The notes under the pieces: model-generated
Seen by the model: only the letters and a program-made list of their open reading frames with translations
Database searches by the model: none
Told to the model about the DNA's origin: nothing
DNA from: Nitrospira defluvii
GTDB lineage: Bacteria > Nitrospirota > Nitrospiria > Nitrospirales > Nitrospiraceae
Assembly: GCA_011525625.1 (NCBI GenBank)
Contig: WYAX01000016.1
Span: forward strand, 62,001-126,000
DNA: 64,000 bases
Reading direction: 5' to 3'
Position numbers and translations under genes: made by a program
In this document: piece by piece, positions 22,487 through 34,400 of the stretch
Layout of the letters: each line of letters opens with the position of its first letter
Numbering within the stretch: position 1 is the first letter of the stretch

Positions 22487-25400
22487 ATCGCACATCGAAG
22501 CCATGTATTACTTGTCCCCGCTGCAGCAGGGGCTGCTCTTTCATCGCCTCGCCGACGCGGCGTCCGATCCCTACTTCTACCAGTATGCCTATCGCTTGCG
22601 GGGCGACCTGCGACTGGACGCCTTCGAGGAAGCCTGGCAATCGGCGGTGGACCGCCATGCCGTGCTGCGGACGGCCTTCATCTGGGAAGGAGTGGAGAAA
22701 CCGCTGCAAGTCGTCCGCCGGCAGGTGCGGCTTCCGATCGAGCGCCATGATTGGCGAGGCGTACCCGAGGAGGAACAACGCGCGCGGTTTCAGTCCTTGC
22801 TCGAACGCGATCGCACCGCTGGAGTAGATCTGCTTCAGCCGCCCCTGATGCGGCTCCATCTGATTCGGAAGGAGGAGCGCGAGTGGCTGTTGGTCAACAG
22901 CCACCACCACATCCTGTTGGATGGATGGAGCATGGCCATCCTGTTGCGTGACGTGCTCACGGCTTATGAAACGCTCGTGACGGGGAAGACTGCGGCATTG
23001 GCGACCACCAGGCCCTATCGCGACTACATCTCGTGGGTCAATCGCCGGGACATGCAGCAGGCGGAAACCTATTGGCGCGGGATGTTAGCGGGATTCGCGC
23101 GGCCGACCACCATACCGATCGAGGCTCCGTCTGAACAGATGAGCGCCGACTCATGGCCGTTCGCCGAACAGTGCTGGCAATGGTCAACGGAGAAGACCGA
23201 TGCGCTGCAAGCGTTCGCCAAGCGGTGCAGGGTCACCGTCAATACGGTATTGCAAGGAGCCTGGGCCTTGCTGTTGCATCGCTATAGCGGAGATCAAGAC
23301 CTCTTGTTCGGCGCGACCGTCTCCGGGCGCACGCCCGAGCTGGCCGGCGTGGAGGACATCGTCGGGCTCTTCATCAACAGTTTGCCGATTCGTATCTCGG
23401 TTCGACCGGAGCAGAAGCTGGCGGACTGGCTGCGTGCTCTGCAGGAGCAGAATGCGACGTTGCGGCAATATGAATGGACTCCCCTCAGCGACATCCAACG
23501 TTGGAGCGACGTTCCCAACGGAACAGCTTTGTTCGAGAGCCTCCTGGTGTTTGAAAGTTACCCGGAGGCCACCGACGACCACACGCCCTCGCTCATCATC
23601 GAACCGCTGGCTGCAGAACGAACCGGCACGTATACCTTGACACCGGGGCGTAACAACTATCCGCTTTCGCTGATGGTGGAGCCGGGCCGGGACCTGCGTG
23701 TCATCGTCTGCTACGCCCACCGGCGGTTCGCGCATGCAGCGATCACCCGGATGATCGGGCATCTGGAGGCGCTACTGACCGCGATGGTCGAGAACAGGGA
23801 TGCCGCAATCGGGACCCTGGGCATGACCACTGAGCGGGAAGAGCGGCGACTCGCAGACTGGAACGGTTCCCTTTCAAGCGGCGAGCCGGAAGAGCGTTGC
23901 ATCCATGATGTGATCGCCGCCCACGTGCAAGAGCAGCCCGATGCGGTGGCGGTCGTCACGAAACTGGAGCGGGTGACCTATGGTGAGCTGGACCGTCGGG
24001 CGAACCGGCTGGCCAGATATCTTCAGGCGCAAGGAATGAAGGTGGAGGACCGGGTCTGCCTCTGTCTGGACCGGTCGCTGGATCTGGTCGTCGGAATGCT
24101 CGCCGTGCTCAAGGCCGGCGGGGCCTATGTGCCGCTGGATGCGAGCTATCCTCGTGAACGGCTCGCCGCGATGGTGGCCGACAGCGAGTCCCGTTTCCTC
24201 ATCAGCCGAAGCGAGGACGCAAAAGGCCTCGAACAGGGCCACGCGCATCTGATCCTGCTGGACCGCCAAGCCGGGGTCATCGGGAATGGCGATGACACCT
24301 CGCTCGCAACACGAGTGTCGCCCCGCAATCTTGCCTATGTGATCTATACCTCCGGCTCTACCGGCCGCCCTAAGGGAGTGGCGGTGGAACATCGCCAGGT
24401 GACGACCTATGTGAACGCCATCCTGCAGCTTGAACCGGTCGCGGCCGGAAGAAGCCTGGCGGCCGTCTCGACCGTAGCGGCTGATCTCGGCAACACGGCG
24501 CTGTTCGGTGCGCTCTGTTCCGGCCGCACGCTGCATCTCCTTCCGACCGAAGACAGTTTCGACCCCGATGCCATGGCCGCAGCCATGCATGATCGGCAGG
24601 TCGAGGTGCTCAAGATCGTGCCGAGCCATCTGAAAGGGCTCCTCCATGCCGCCCATCCCGAACGGGTGTTGCCCACTCGCTGTGTGATGCTCGGGGGAGA
24701 AGCCCTGCGTGGCGATCTCATCCGAGAGATTCGACGATTGGCCCCGGCCTGTGCCATCGTGAACCACTATGGGCCGACCGAAACGACGGTCGGCTGCTTG
24801 GCCCATGTGATCCAAGAGTCAGCCGACGCGATTGCAGCCGGCGCGCCGATCGGTCGACCCTTCTCGTCTGTACAAGCCTACGTCCTCGACGGTCATGGCC
24901 GGCAGACTCCCGTCGGCCTCCCGGGTGAACTCTACATCGGTGGATCGCAAGTCACGCGGGGCTATCTCAACCGGCCGGAGGCCACGGCGGAACGGTTTGT
25001 GCCGGATTCCTTCGGCAGCCGGCCCGGAGGCAGGCTCTACCGGACGGGGGACCGGGCGAAACGCAGGGCCGACGGCACCATCGAATTTCTCGGACGCGTG
25101 GACCACCAGGTGAAGGTGCGCGGGTTCCGCATCGAATTGGGCGAGATCGAAGCGCAATTGCGGAGGGACCCGGAAATCTCCGATGCGGTCGCTGTCGTGC
25201 GCGAACAAGCAGACGGCACGCAACAGCTCGCAGCCTATGTGACCGGTCCATCTTCACTGGATACGCAAGCCGTTCGAACCAAGCTCCTTTCCCGTCTCCC
25301 CGAGTACATGGTGCCGAACGCCTTGGTGCGATTGGAGGCTTTTCCACTGACGGCCAACGGCAAGCTCGACCGGGCCGCCTTGCCTGATCACGGGCTGCAG

Positions 25401-28400
25401 CCTGTTGCGGCCCAGTCACCCTACGTCGCGCCACGGAACAGGGCCGAGGAGATTCTGACGGGAATCTGGCAAACCGTGTTGCAGCTCGATCGGGTCGGCG
25501 TCCATGACAATTTCTTCGCGTTGGGCGGCGACTCGATCCGCACGCTGCAAGTTATTGCGCGCGCCAACCGAGAAGGCGTGAAACTCACGCCCAAACAACT
25601 CTTTGAACATCAGACCATCGCTGCCGCCGCGGCGGTCGCGCAGGTGAAGGCTGGGCCGACGCAGGACCACCTGCCCAAGGCAACAGTTACCCAGGAGCAA
25701 GTCACCACGGTCGCCTCAACCCTTCCGGACTTTCCGCTCACGGGCCTCGCGCCGGAAGACCTGGCGGCGCGCCGTGACGATTGGGCGGCCATCGAAGATT
25801 GTTATCCCCTGTCGCCCATGCAGGAAGGCATGTTGTTTCACAGTCTGATGAATCCCGGTTCCGGCATCTATCTCATGCAGCAGTTTTACGCCTGGGAGGG
25901 GAAGCTGGATCGTGAGGTTTTTGGTCAGGCCTGGCAATCGGTCATCGACCGGCATCCGATGCTCCGCACCTCCTTCATGTGGAAGGACCTGTCGGCGCCG
26001 CTCCAACTCGTCCACCGGCAGGTCCGGGCGGAGGATGTGATCCAAGACCTGGATTGGAGTGAGCTCAACGAGGATCAGCAGCAGAGCCGCATGGGGGAAT
26101 TGTTGGAGCAAGAGCTGAAAGAGGGGTTGGATTTCGAACGGGCTCCGCTGATGCGGATTCGTCTGGTCCGGCGCGGTCACGACCGGTACGCGATCGTGCG
26201 GAGCTTTCACCACATCCTGACCGACGATTGGTGTTTCTCCCTGCTGATGATGGACTTTCTCACCCACTACGATGCTCGCCTGCAGGGCCGGGTGCCCGAG
26301 CTACAGAAGCCGGCGCCGTATCGCGACTACATCGCCTGGTTGCAACGGCAGGATCAGCGGGCGGCGGAAGAATTTTGGAAACAAGAGCTCGCCGGTTTTA
26401 CGACTCCCACCCCCTTGGCGATCGAACGGTTAGACCCCGATGCCTCGACCGGCGGGTCGGCCGTGAGCGATGAGTTCATGGAGTTGTCGCCCGCCCTGTC
26501 CGAAAGCCTGCGGACCTTGGCGCAGCAGCACCATGTGACTCCGAACACGTTTCTGCAAGGCGCCTGGGCCATTCTGCTTTCGCGTTACAGCGGAGACCGA
26601 GATCTGTTGTTCGGCGTCACCGTCGCCGGAAGGCCGACCGACTTACCGGGCGTCGAAGACATCGTCGGCCTCTTCATTAACACCTTGCCGCTTCGCGTGA
26701 CCGTCAGGCCGGATGTTCCGGTGATGACCTGGCTGCGGCATCTGTTGGCGGAGAACTATCGCATCCGCCAGTACGAATACGCGCCGCTGGTACGCATCCA
26801 ACAATGGAGCGAGGTGCCGGCGGGGCAGGCGCTTTTCCGCAGTCTGCTCGTCTTCGAAAATGCGCCGAAGGATGCACGCCTGGGAGAAGAACGGGCGGAC
26901 CGGTCGCTCTCCTACGATCAGGATCGCGTCCACACGAACTATCCCATGACCGTCGTCGGCTATCCCGGCGAATCGATGGGCGTGCGCCTCTCCTACGATC
27001 GGCGCCTCTTCGACTCCGCCGATGTGGCGCGGATGTTAGCGCATCTCAAGCGACTGCTCGAATCGATGGCGACTTCGCCTGAAGCGGCAATCCGTGATCT
27101 GCCCATGTTGGATGAGGGTGAACGGGATCGCCTGGTGACCCTGTGGAGCGGGAGCGGCCGCGATGAAGCGACGGCGGCTGATTTCCCCACGCTCTTCGAG
27201 GCGCAGGTCACACGCATGCCGTCCGCAACGGCGGTGGAATGCGGCGATGCCGTCATGACCTACGATGAACTCAACCGCGCTGCCGATGGTGTAGCTCGGG
27301 GGTTGCGCGGACAGGGAGTGGGGACCGATGACATCGTCGCGTTGCTGGACGATCGCAGCCCGGCACTTTTGTCGATGATCGTCGGCGTGCTCAAGGCCCA
27401 GGGAGCCTATCTGCCCTTGGATCCTCACCATCCGGCTGAACGGCTGGCACAGATCGTCTCGTCCGCCCGCGTGAAAGTTCTCCTGGCGGGCCCACGCCAT
27501 CTCGCCTTGGCTTCCGCCGTGGCCGGCATGATTGCGGAAGGCGTGAGGCCGTTGCTCCTGTCTTCTGAAGCGGTGAGCAAATCCGGGGATCGGGAGATCA
27601 CGCCGTCCGGTGCCGCAGCATCCAACGGTACCGCTCGTCACCGCCTTGCCTACGTCATTTTCACCTCCGGCTCCACCGGCACACCAAAAGGCGCGATGGT
27701 GGAATCACGAGGCATGATGAATCACCTGACCAGCAAAATCCCGACGCTGGGGCTGACGCCGGCGGATGCCGTCGCGCAGACCGCCTCGCAATGTTTCGAC
27801 ATCTCGGTGTGGCAATTGTTGACACCGCTGCTCTGCGGCGCGCGGGTGTGCATCATTCCCGATGAGATCGTTCGCGACCCGCAGCGTCTGTTGAACGAAG
27901 TGGCGGCGCGCCGCCTGTCGGTGCTGGAGCTGGTGCCGTCCTTGTTGGGTGGGCTGCTGGATGGGCCCCCCTTGCCGCTCCCACATCTGCGCTGGTTGTT
28001 GCCCACCGGCGAAGCCTTGTCGCCGGCCTTGTCTCGCCGCTGGTTTGCTCGGTATCCAGCGGTGCCGTTGCTGAACGCCTACGGTCCGGCCGAGTGTTCA
28101 GACGATGTGGCCGTGGCCTGTATCCGCCACGCGCCGGCCGAAGACGAAACCAGCATGCCGATCGGCTGGCCGATCACCGGTGTACGGTTGTATGTGCTCG
28201 ATCGCCATCTGGATCTGATGCCGCCCGGCGTGGCCGGAGAGCTCTGCGTCGGCGGCGTGGCGGTGGGGCGGGGGTACCTCCATGATCCGGCGCGAACCGC
28301 GGAGGTCTTCGTGCCGGACCCGTTCGGCACCGGCCCCGGGAGCCGGCTGTACCGGACCGGTGACCTGGTGCGGTACAGGCCTGACGGCCTGCTCGAGTTT

Positions 28401-31400
28401 GTGGGGCGACGCGATCATCAAGTGAAGCTCCGCGGATTCCGCATCGAACTGGGCGAGATCGAGGCGCGGCTGGCGCAACATCCCGAGGTGGACCGCTGTG
28501 TCGTCGTCGTGGCGGAACCGCAGCGCGGACATCAGCAATTGGTGGCCTACGTTGCCACGGCGGCCGCGCTGCATGCCGATGGGTTGCGGGTCTTTCTGCG
28601 CCGTACCTTACCTGACTACATGGTGCCGGCCTTGTTTGTCTTGCTGCCTGCCTTGCCGCTGACGCCGAACGGCAAGATCGATCGAAAGGCCTTGCCCGTA
28701 CCGGATGCGGATCGTGCGGCGGACGATTTCGAACCGCCGGCTACACCCACGCAGGACCTTGTCGGGGGGATCTGGGCCGAGATTCTCGGTCTGGATCGCA
28801 TCGGCAGGCGCGATCACTTTTTCGAGCTGGGAGGCCATTCACTCCTGGCCACTCAAGTCATGTCCCGTGTGCGCACCACGTTCCAAATCGAACTGCCGTT
28901 ACGGACATTATTCGACCATCCCACGGTAGAGGCCTTTGCCGCAGCCATCGATCAAGCGGTGACACAAGGCGACGAGACTCACGTGCCTCCGCTTCTTCCG
29001 ATGCCAAAGACTGATGCGATGCCGCTCTCCTTCGCGCAGCAGCGCCTCTGGTTCCTGGCGCAAATGGACCCGGACAGCGGCGCCTACAACTTGCCGTTCG
29101 CCCTGCGCCTGGGCGGCACCGTGAATCATCACCTGCTCGAGCGCAGTTTTCTCGCCCTGATTCGCCGGCATGAAACGTTGCGCACGACCTTTCCCGCAGT
29201 GGACGGAGAACCGCGGCAGGTGATCGTCGAGGCGGATCACTTCCCGATCCCCATCGAGGACCTGGCAGCCTTGTCGGAGTCCGAGCGGACGGCGACCATC
29301 AGCCGGTATGTGGAATCAGAGGCGCATGAGCCCTTTCGCCTCGATCGAGACCTGCCGATCCGTGCGCGCCTCCTCAGGATCAGCGCCGAGGCGCACATCC
29401 TCCTCGTGACGGTTCATCATATCGCCGCCGACGCCTGGTCCTTGGCGGTGGTGACCCATGAAGTCGCGGCCCTCTACAACGGGTTGGCACGGGAGCAGGA
29501 TGGCGAGCAGGTCCCGTCGAACGATGCTTCCGCAGCGCTCCTGCCTCCGCTGCCGATCCAGTACCGCGACTTTGCCTTGTGGCAACGGCAATGGCTCCAG
29601 GGTCCCGTACTCGAACGGGAGATCGGGTATTGGAAGCAACGATTGGGATCGGCGCCGCCTCAGCTGACGCTTCCGACCGATCACCCGCGGCCCGAGCAGC
29701 AGAGTTATCGCGGCGGACGGATCACGTTCCACATACCGGCAGAGGTGCTCGAACCGCTGCGGCGATTGAGCCGGCGGCAGGGCGTGACCCTGTTCATGAC
29801 GTTGCTGGCCGCGTTCAAGGTGCTGTTGTCCCGGTTGGCCAGGCAGACCGATATCCTGGTCGGCACGGATGTCGCCAACCGCAACCGCGCCGAAACCGAG
29901 CAGCTGGTGGGATTTTTTGTGAATCTGCTCCCCCTGCGTACGGACCTCAACGGGAACCCTTCGTTCGTGCAGCTCTTGGGACGCGTACGGGACACGGCGT
30001 TGGGTGCCTATGCCCATCAGGATGTGCCCTTCGAAAAAATCGTGGAGTCGCTCAAGTTGCAGCGGGATCTCGGGAGGAATCCGCTGGTGCAGGTGTTGTT
30101 CGTGCTTCAGAACGTGCCGCCTCCGTCCCTGCAGTTGTCCGGTGTGGATGTGGAGTCGCTGGAATTCGAACACGAGGTGTCGCGATTCGACGTGGGACTC
30201 TTCATGGAGGAAACGGAGGACGGTTGCGCGGGTCTCTGGAAGTTCAGCCGCGACCTGTTCGAGTTCGAGACGATAGCCGGATGGACGGATCGTCTACTGG
30301 GACTGTTGCGGCAGATCGGACTCTCGCCCGAGCGGGGGATCGACACGTTGGGCTGGGAGGATGAACGGACAAAGGAGGCGCAGACCATGGATCAGCAGCA
30401 ACGAACCGAGCAACGGCTCCAGCGATTCAAGGCGATCAAGCCGAAACCGATCGCCTTGGCCCAACGCACGTTGGTGACCGGTCGCCCGCTCCTGGAGGGC
30501 CATGCGATGCCCTGGATCTATACTCCGGCGGTGGAAGACGTCGATCTGACGGGATGGGTCGGAGAACACCGCAGCCGATTGCAGCGTGAACTACTGCAGT
30601 CGGGCGCACTGTTGTTCCGCGGGTTCGCGCTCAAGACGGTGCAGGACTTCGAGTCCGTTGCACAAGCCTTTTGTCCCAATCTCTTCGGCGAATATGGCGA
30701 TCTGCCACGGGAGAAGAGCGGCCGCCATATCTATGGATCGACACCCTATCCGCCGGACAAGCCCATTCTCTTCCACAACGAGAGTTCCCACATGCATCGG
30801 TGGCCGCAGAAGCAGTTCTTCTTCTGCCTCCAGGCCGCGCAGGAAGGCGGTCAGACCCCGATCGTGGACGGCCGTCTGATGCTCAAGGGGCTTCGAGCCG
30901 AGCTGCGCGAGCGGCTGCGCGCCAAACAACTGATGTATGTCCGCAACTTTCTTCCCGGCGTAGATGTGAGCTGGCAAGACTTCTTTCACACCACCGACAA
31001 AGCAGAGGTGGCGGCCATCTGCGCCGCGAACGGCATGGTCTGGCAGTGGTTGGAGAAGGAGGGCTTACGGACCCAACAACTGTGTCCCGCCATCATCGAG
31101 CATCCCGATACGGGCGAGGCGGTGTTCTTCAATCAAATCCAGCTACATCATGTCTCCTGTTTGGAGCCCGCGGTGCGCGAGTCCCTCTTGTCGATGCTCG
31201 GTATCGATTCTCTGCCGCGAAACGTCTACTACGGTGACGGTACACCGATCGAGGACGAAGTGGTCGATGAGATCGGCGCCTTGTACGAGCGGACCGCCGT
31301 ACGGTTTCCGTGGCAGGAGGGGGACCTCATCATGCTGGACAATATGCTGGTAGCGCATGCCCGAGATCCCTTCGTCGGACCCAGAAAAATCGTGGTCGCC

Positions 31401-31448
31401 ATGGGAGACATGATCGCGCAGTCCGCCGTTCACTCCATGACGTCGTAG
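22476..31448 (+). CDS. NRPS3: C5-A5(Asp)-T5-C6-A6(Dab)-T6-C7 fused to Fe/2OG beta-hydroxylase
   Basis: This 2990-residue protein begins at ATG 22476 after a GGAGAG. The frame is open from 22440, but that start lacks a ribosome site. C5 ([17 protein letters not shown] at 144-145) follows the E domain of NRPS2. A5 has pocket residues DLTKMGHVG(K), an aspartate code, and T5 has S1020 (GGDSI). C6 begins near 1110 with an altered HHILTDDW (1245-1246). A6 reads DIWELTADD(K), i.e. Dab, and T6 has S2122 (GGHSL). C7 begins near 2184 with HHIAADAWS (2314-2315). No A or T domain follows C7. Instead, residues 2638-2990 form a TauD/SyrP-like hydroxylase with H2767-x-E2769, H2961 and an Arg near 2970. This matches the fused beta-hydroxylases of siderophore NRPSs, which are associated with L-threo beta-hydroxy-Asp. 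Its partner is probably the interface-like domain opening NRPS4. Confidence 0.95.
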   Translation: MHDKSHIEAMYYLSPLQQGLLFHRLADAASDPYFYQYAYRLRGDLRLDAFEEAWQSAVDRHAVLRTAFIWEGVEKPLQVVRRQVRLPIERHDWRGVPEEEQRARFQSLLERDRTAGVDLLQPPLMRLHLIRKEEREWLLVNSHHHILLDGWSMAILLRDVLTAYETLVTGKTAALATTRPYRDYISWVNRRDMQQAETYWRGMLAGFARPTTIPIEAPSEQMSADSWPFAEQCWQWSTEKTDALQAFAKRCRVTVNTVLQGAWALLLHRYSGDQDLLFGATVSGRTPELAGVEDIVGLFINSLPIRISVRPEQKLADWLRALQEQNATLRQYEWTPLSDIQRWSDVPNGTALFESLLVFESYPEATDDHTPSLIIEPLAAERTGTYTLTPGRNNYPLSLMVEPGRDLRVIVCYAHRRFAHAAITRMIGHLEALLTAMVENRDAAIGTLGMTTEREERRLADWNGSLSSGEPEERCIHDVIAAHVQEQPDAVAVVTKLERVTYGELDRRANRLARYLQAQGMKVEDRVCLCLDRSLDLVVGMLAVLKAGGAYVPLDASYPRERLAAMVADSESRFLISRSEDAKGLEQGHAHLILLDRQAGVIGNGDDTSLATRVSPRNLAYVIYTSGSTGRPKGVAVEHRQVTTYVNAILQLEPVAAGRSLAAVSTVAADLGNTALFGALCSGRTLHLLPTEDSFDPDAMAAAMHDRQVEVLKIVPSHLKGLLHAAHPERVLPTRCVMLGGEALRGDLIREIRRLAPACAIVNHYGPTETTVGCLAHVIQESADAIAAGAPIGRPFSSVQAYVLDGHGRQTPVGLPGELYIGGSQVTRGYLNRPEATAERFVPDSFGSRPGGRLYRTGDRAKRRADGTIEFLGRVDHQVKVRGFRIELGEIEAQLRRDPEISDAVAVVREQADGTQQLAAYVTGPSSLDTQAVRTKLLSRLPEYMVPNALVRLEAFPLTANGKLDRAALPDHGLQPVAAQSPYVAPRNRAEEILTGIWQTVLQLDRVGVHDNFFALGGDSIRTLQVIARANREGVKLTPKQLFEHQTIAAAAAVAQVKAGPTQDHLPKATVTQEQVTTVASTLPDFPLTGLAPEDLAARRDDWAAIEDCYPLSPMQEGMLFHSLMNPGSGIYLMQQFYAWEGKLDREVFGQAWQSVIDRHPMLRTSFMWKDLSAPLQLVHRQVRAEDVIQDLDWSELNEDQQQSRMGELLEQELKEGLDFERAPLMRIRLVRRGHDRYAIVRSFHHILTDDWCFSLLMMDFLTHYDARLQGRVPELQKPAPYRDYIAWLQRQDQRAAEEFWKQELAGFTTPTPLAIERLDPDASTGGSAVSDEFMELSPALSESLRTLAQQHHVTPNTFLQGAWAILLSRYSGDRDLLFGVTVAGRPTDLPGVEDIVGLFINTLPLRVTVRPDVPVMTWLRHLLAENYRIRQYEYAPLVRIQQWSEVPAGQALFRSLLVFENAPKDARLGEERADRSLSYDQDRVHTNYPMTVVGYPGESMGVRLSYDRRLFDSADVARMLAHLKRLLESMATSPEAAIRDLPMLDEGERDRLVTLWSGSGRDEATAADFPTLFEAQVTRMPSATAVECGDAVMTYDELNRAADGVARGLRGQGVGTDDIVALLDDRSPALLSMIVGVLKAQGAYLPLDPHHPAERLAQIVSSARVKVLLAGPRHLALASAVAGMIAEGVRPLLLSSEAVSKSGDREITPSGAAASNGTARHRLAYVIFTSGSTGTPKGAMVESRGMMNHLTSKIPTLGLTPADAVAQTASQCFDISVWQLLTPLLCGARVCIIPDEIVRDPQRLLNEVAARRLSVLELVPSLLGGLLDGPPLPLPHLRWLLPTGEALSPALSRRWFARYPAVPLLNAYGPAECSDDVAVACIRHAPAEDETSMPIGWPITGVRLYVLDRHLDLMPPGVAGELCVGGVAVGRGYLHDPARTAEVFVPDPFGTGPGSRLYRTGDLVRYRPDGLLEFVGRRDHQVKLRGFRIELGEIEARLAQHPEVDRCVVVVAEPQRGHQQLVAYVATAAALHADGLRVFLRRTLPDYMVPALFVLLPALPLTPNGKIDRKALPVPDADRAADDFEPPATPTQDLVGGIWAEILGLDRIGRRDHFFELGGHSLLATQVMSRVRTTFQIELPLRTLFDHPTVEAFAAAIDQAVTQGDETHVPPLLPMPKTDAMPLSFAQQRLWFLAQMDPDSGAYNLPFALRLGGTVNHHLLERSFLALIRRHETLRTTFPAVDGEPRQVIVEADHFPIPIEDLAALSESERTATISRYVESEAHEPFRLDRDLPIRARLLRISAEAHILLVTVHHIAADAWSLAVVTHEVAALYNGLAREQDGEQVPSNDASAALLPPLPIQYRDFALWQRQWLQGPVLEREIGYWKQRLGSAPPQLTLPTDHPRPEQQSYRGGRITFHIPAEVLEPLRRLSRRQGVTLFMTLLAAFKVLLSRLARQTDILVGTDVANRNRAETEQLVGFFVNLLPLRTDLNGNPSFVQLLGRVRDTALGAYAHQDVPFEKIVESLKLQRDLGRNPLVQVLFVLQNVPPPSLQLSGVDVESLEFEHEVSRFDVGLFMEETEDGCAGLWKFSRDLFEFETIAGWTDRLLGLLRQIGLSPERGIDTLGWEDERTKEAQTMDQQQRTEQRLQRFKAIKPKPIALAQRTLVTGRPLLEGHAMPWIYTPAVEDVDLTGWVGEHRSRLQRELLQSGALLFRGFALKTVQDFESVAQAFCPNLFGEYGDLPREKSGRHIYGSTPYPPDKPILFHNESSHMHRWPQKQFFFCLQAAQEGGQTPIVDGRLMLKGLRAELRERLRAKQLMYVRNFLPGVDVSWQDFFHTTDKAEVAAICAANGMVWQWLEKEGLRTQQLCPAIIEHPDTGEAVFFNQIQLHHVSCLEPAVRESLLSMLGIDSLPRNVYYGDGTPIEDEVVDEIGALYERTAVRFPWQEGDLIMLDNMLVAHARDPFVGPRKIVVAMGDMIAQSAVHSMTS
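30371..30389 (+). promoter_or_regulatory. Internal Shine-Dalgarno plus in-frame ATG before the fused hydroxylase domain
   Basis: Inside NRPS3 a perfect AAAGGAGG (30371-30378) lies 8 bp before an in-frame ATG (30387) located exactly at the junction between C7 and the hydroxylase domain. Translation from here would give a free hydroxylase of 353 residues starting [10 protein letters not shown]. It may be an active internal start or the relic of a formerly separate gene. Confidence 0.55.
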
Positions 31449-31457
31449 GGGGAAGGC

Positions 31458-34400
31458 ATGCAACAGGAAATCGAGATCGAAGGATTACGACTCTCGCCGC
31501 AACAGAAGAGGCTCTGGCTGTGGCAGCAGCAGGGTCATTTCAGCCTGGGACGAGCCGTTGTCACGCTGGACGGCGCATTCGACGAGGACGCGGTGTTGGC
31601 GGCGCTTCGACGGGTGATCGCCCGGCACGACAGCCTGCGGACGACGTTTTATCGTCAACCGGGCATGAAGGTGCCGTTTCAGGTCGTCCATGAGGCAGGG
31701 GACGTGGACTGGCAGGTGCTCGATCTCCGTCATCTCACCCGGGATGGCGAACGCGAAGAAGCGCTGGAGCAGGTGGCCCATCGGAGTGACGCGCCTGATT
31801 GGGAACGTGGACCGCTCGTGCGCGCCGTCTTCTGTCGATGGACGGAGACCCATGCGCGGGTTCTCCTCGACATACCGGGTCTCTGTGCCGATGCCAAGTC
31901 GCTGTCGAACATGGTTGCCGAACTAAGCCGTGCGCTGGACGGAGATCCCGGCGATCTAGGGGACGACCCCGTTCAATATGGACAGTTTTCAGAATGGCAG
32001 CATGAGCTGATCGAAGCGGAAGAGGCGGCCCAGGGACGAGCCTGGTGGTCTCGTTACACCGGCGCCGGGCCGGGCAGGGTTGTCCTGCCGTTTGAACGAG
32101 ACCCTTCTCTCAGAGACTCCGATGCCGGGAGACGGCCGATCCATCGGGCGCTCTCAACGGCCGAGATCCGGCGGTTGCAGGACCGGGCCGGCGACGCTCA
32201 CGTCTCCCTGCCTGTGCTGTTGTCTGGCTGTTGGTCGGCGCTGCTCTCTCGCATGACCGAGTCGCGCGAGGTCACCTGCTGGTGGCGAACCGACGGCCGT
32301 CCGTATGAAGAATTGTCCGAGGGGATCGGACTGTTCGAACGGTGGCTCCCGCTTCCCTTCCGGATAGAAGGCAATATGGCGCTCGGAGATCTGCTGTCGC
32401 TGTTGTCCCGCCAACAGGCGCAAGCAGAAGACTGGCAGCAATATTATGCCGGTCGGTCGGAGGACGAAGAACTGCAGGCGGTCAGGGATGCGATCGGCTT
32501 TGAGTACAGCCGTCGTCCTACGCCTCACCGGACGGCGGCCGGTCTCATCGCGCTGGCGGAGCGGTCGCTATGCGCTGAGCCCTTCAAATTGCGCCTGGCG
32601 TGTTTGGAAGATGCCACGGGCCTTGCCATGAGCTGGCACGTCGACCGGGAACGGATCCCGAGCGAGATGATGGAGGTACTGGCGGATCGCTACGTCGAAT
32701 TGCTGCGCGGCCTTCCGGATCGGCTCGACATCGCGATCGATGAGTTGGAGATCGTCGGCGCACAGGAACGGATCAGACTGACGCGGGAACTCAACCGTAC
32801 CGGTCACTCTTGCCAGTCCACCTCTTTGATGCACAGCCTGATCGAGGCTCAGGCGAAACAGCAGTCCGGGCACACGGCCCTGGTTGCCGGCGGTCAGCGC
32901 CTGTCCTATGACGCACTCAACCGCCAGGCCAATCGGATTGCACGGGCGCTCAGACGTCGCGGTGTCACCATCGGGGCCCGCGTCGGTCTCTGCATCGATC
33001 GTTCGGCCGACATGATCGTGGCGATGCTGGGCGTCCTGAAAGCCGGTGCCGCCTACGTACCGATCGATCCGGCCCATGCTGCGGTGCGACTGACTCCGCA
33101 GATGGCCCAGAGCGGCGCGGAGATTCTGTTGACCCGATCGGCGACGGACCAAGCGCTTCTTGGATTCGACGGAGTGAGACTGAATCTTCCTGAGGATGTG
33201 GTAGACGAACCGGATGAGGATCTCGACCTGGCGTTCTCGCCGGACGAACTCGCGTACGTGATCTACACGTCAGGATCGACCGGCCAGCCGAAAGGGGTTG
33301 CCGTTTCCCATCGTAGTCTTGCCAACTATACGTCCGCTGTCACCGGACGATTAGGCTTGGCCGGACGTCTGCAGTTTGCCACCGTCTCCACACTGAGCGC
33401 GGATTTGGGCCACACGGTTATTTTTCCCGCACTCACCTCCGGCGGCTGCCTCCACGTGATCGACTATGAAACCGCAACCGATGGACGGTCGTTCGCCTCA
33501 TACCTCAGCACACATCCCATCGATGTGCTGAAAATCGTGCCGTCCCATTTCAAGGCTCTGCTGGCGACCAGCGAAGGAGAGGCGGTCTGGCCGCGCGCCT
33601 CTCTCATCTTCGGCGGTGAGACCTTGTCCTGGGATCTGGCCGATCAGGTCAGGCAACAGGCGACCTGCCGCGTCATCAACCATTATGGTCCTACGGAAAC
33701 CACGGTCGGCGCCACGACCACCGCCGTGACCGACGACCCCGCACCTCGCATCGCCCGCAGCGTGCCCATCGGGCGTCCGATCGACAATCTGGAGACCTAC
33801 ATCCTGGACGAACGACTGGAGCCGGTGCCGGTCGGCGTGGCGGGAGAACTGTATGTGGGAGGGCTTGGGGTTGCGCGCGGCTATTGGAATCAGCCGGATC
33901 GCACCGCCGAACGGTTCGTTCCCAATCCGCATGCCTCTCAACCAGGATCACGCCTCTATCGAACCGGCGATCGAACCAGGCGGCTACCGGACGGCTCGAT
34001 CGAATTTCTAGGCCGAGTGGACCACCAAGTGAAACTCCGGGGATTCCGGATCGAACTTGGAGAAATCGAGTCGGTGCTGCGGGAGCATCCCGCTATTCAG
34101 GATGCCGTCGTCACGGTTCGCGAAGAGAGCCAGGGTGAATCGTCTCTCGCAGCCTACTATGTGGCACGAGGGGTGGAGCCGGATGGCCGATCCATCCAGG
34201 ATTTTCTCCGCTCCCGTGTGCCGGACTACATGGTCCCGACTGCCGTCATCGCGTTGCCCGCCCTACCGCTGTCCGCCAACGGCAAGGTTGATCGTCATGC
34301 GCTTCCGGAGCCGGAACGCGACGGACAAGGCGTTCGGCACTACGTCGCTCCCGCCACGCCTACCGAAACCATTCTGGCCGGGCTCTGGACCGACGTGTTG

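Noticed and set aside
31458-32780. N-terminal domain of NRPS4 as a normal condensation domain
   Set aside because: Both active-site histidines are absent (PGLCADA instead of HHxxxDG), and C7 at the end of NRPS3 already supplies the condensation step.
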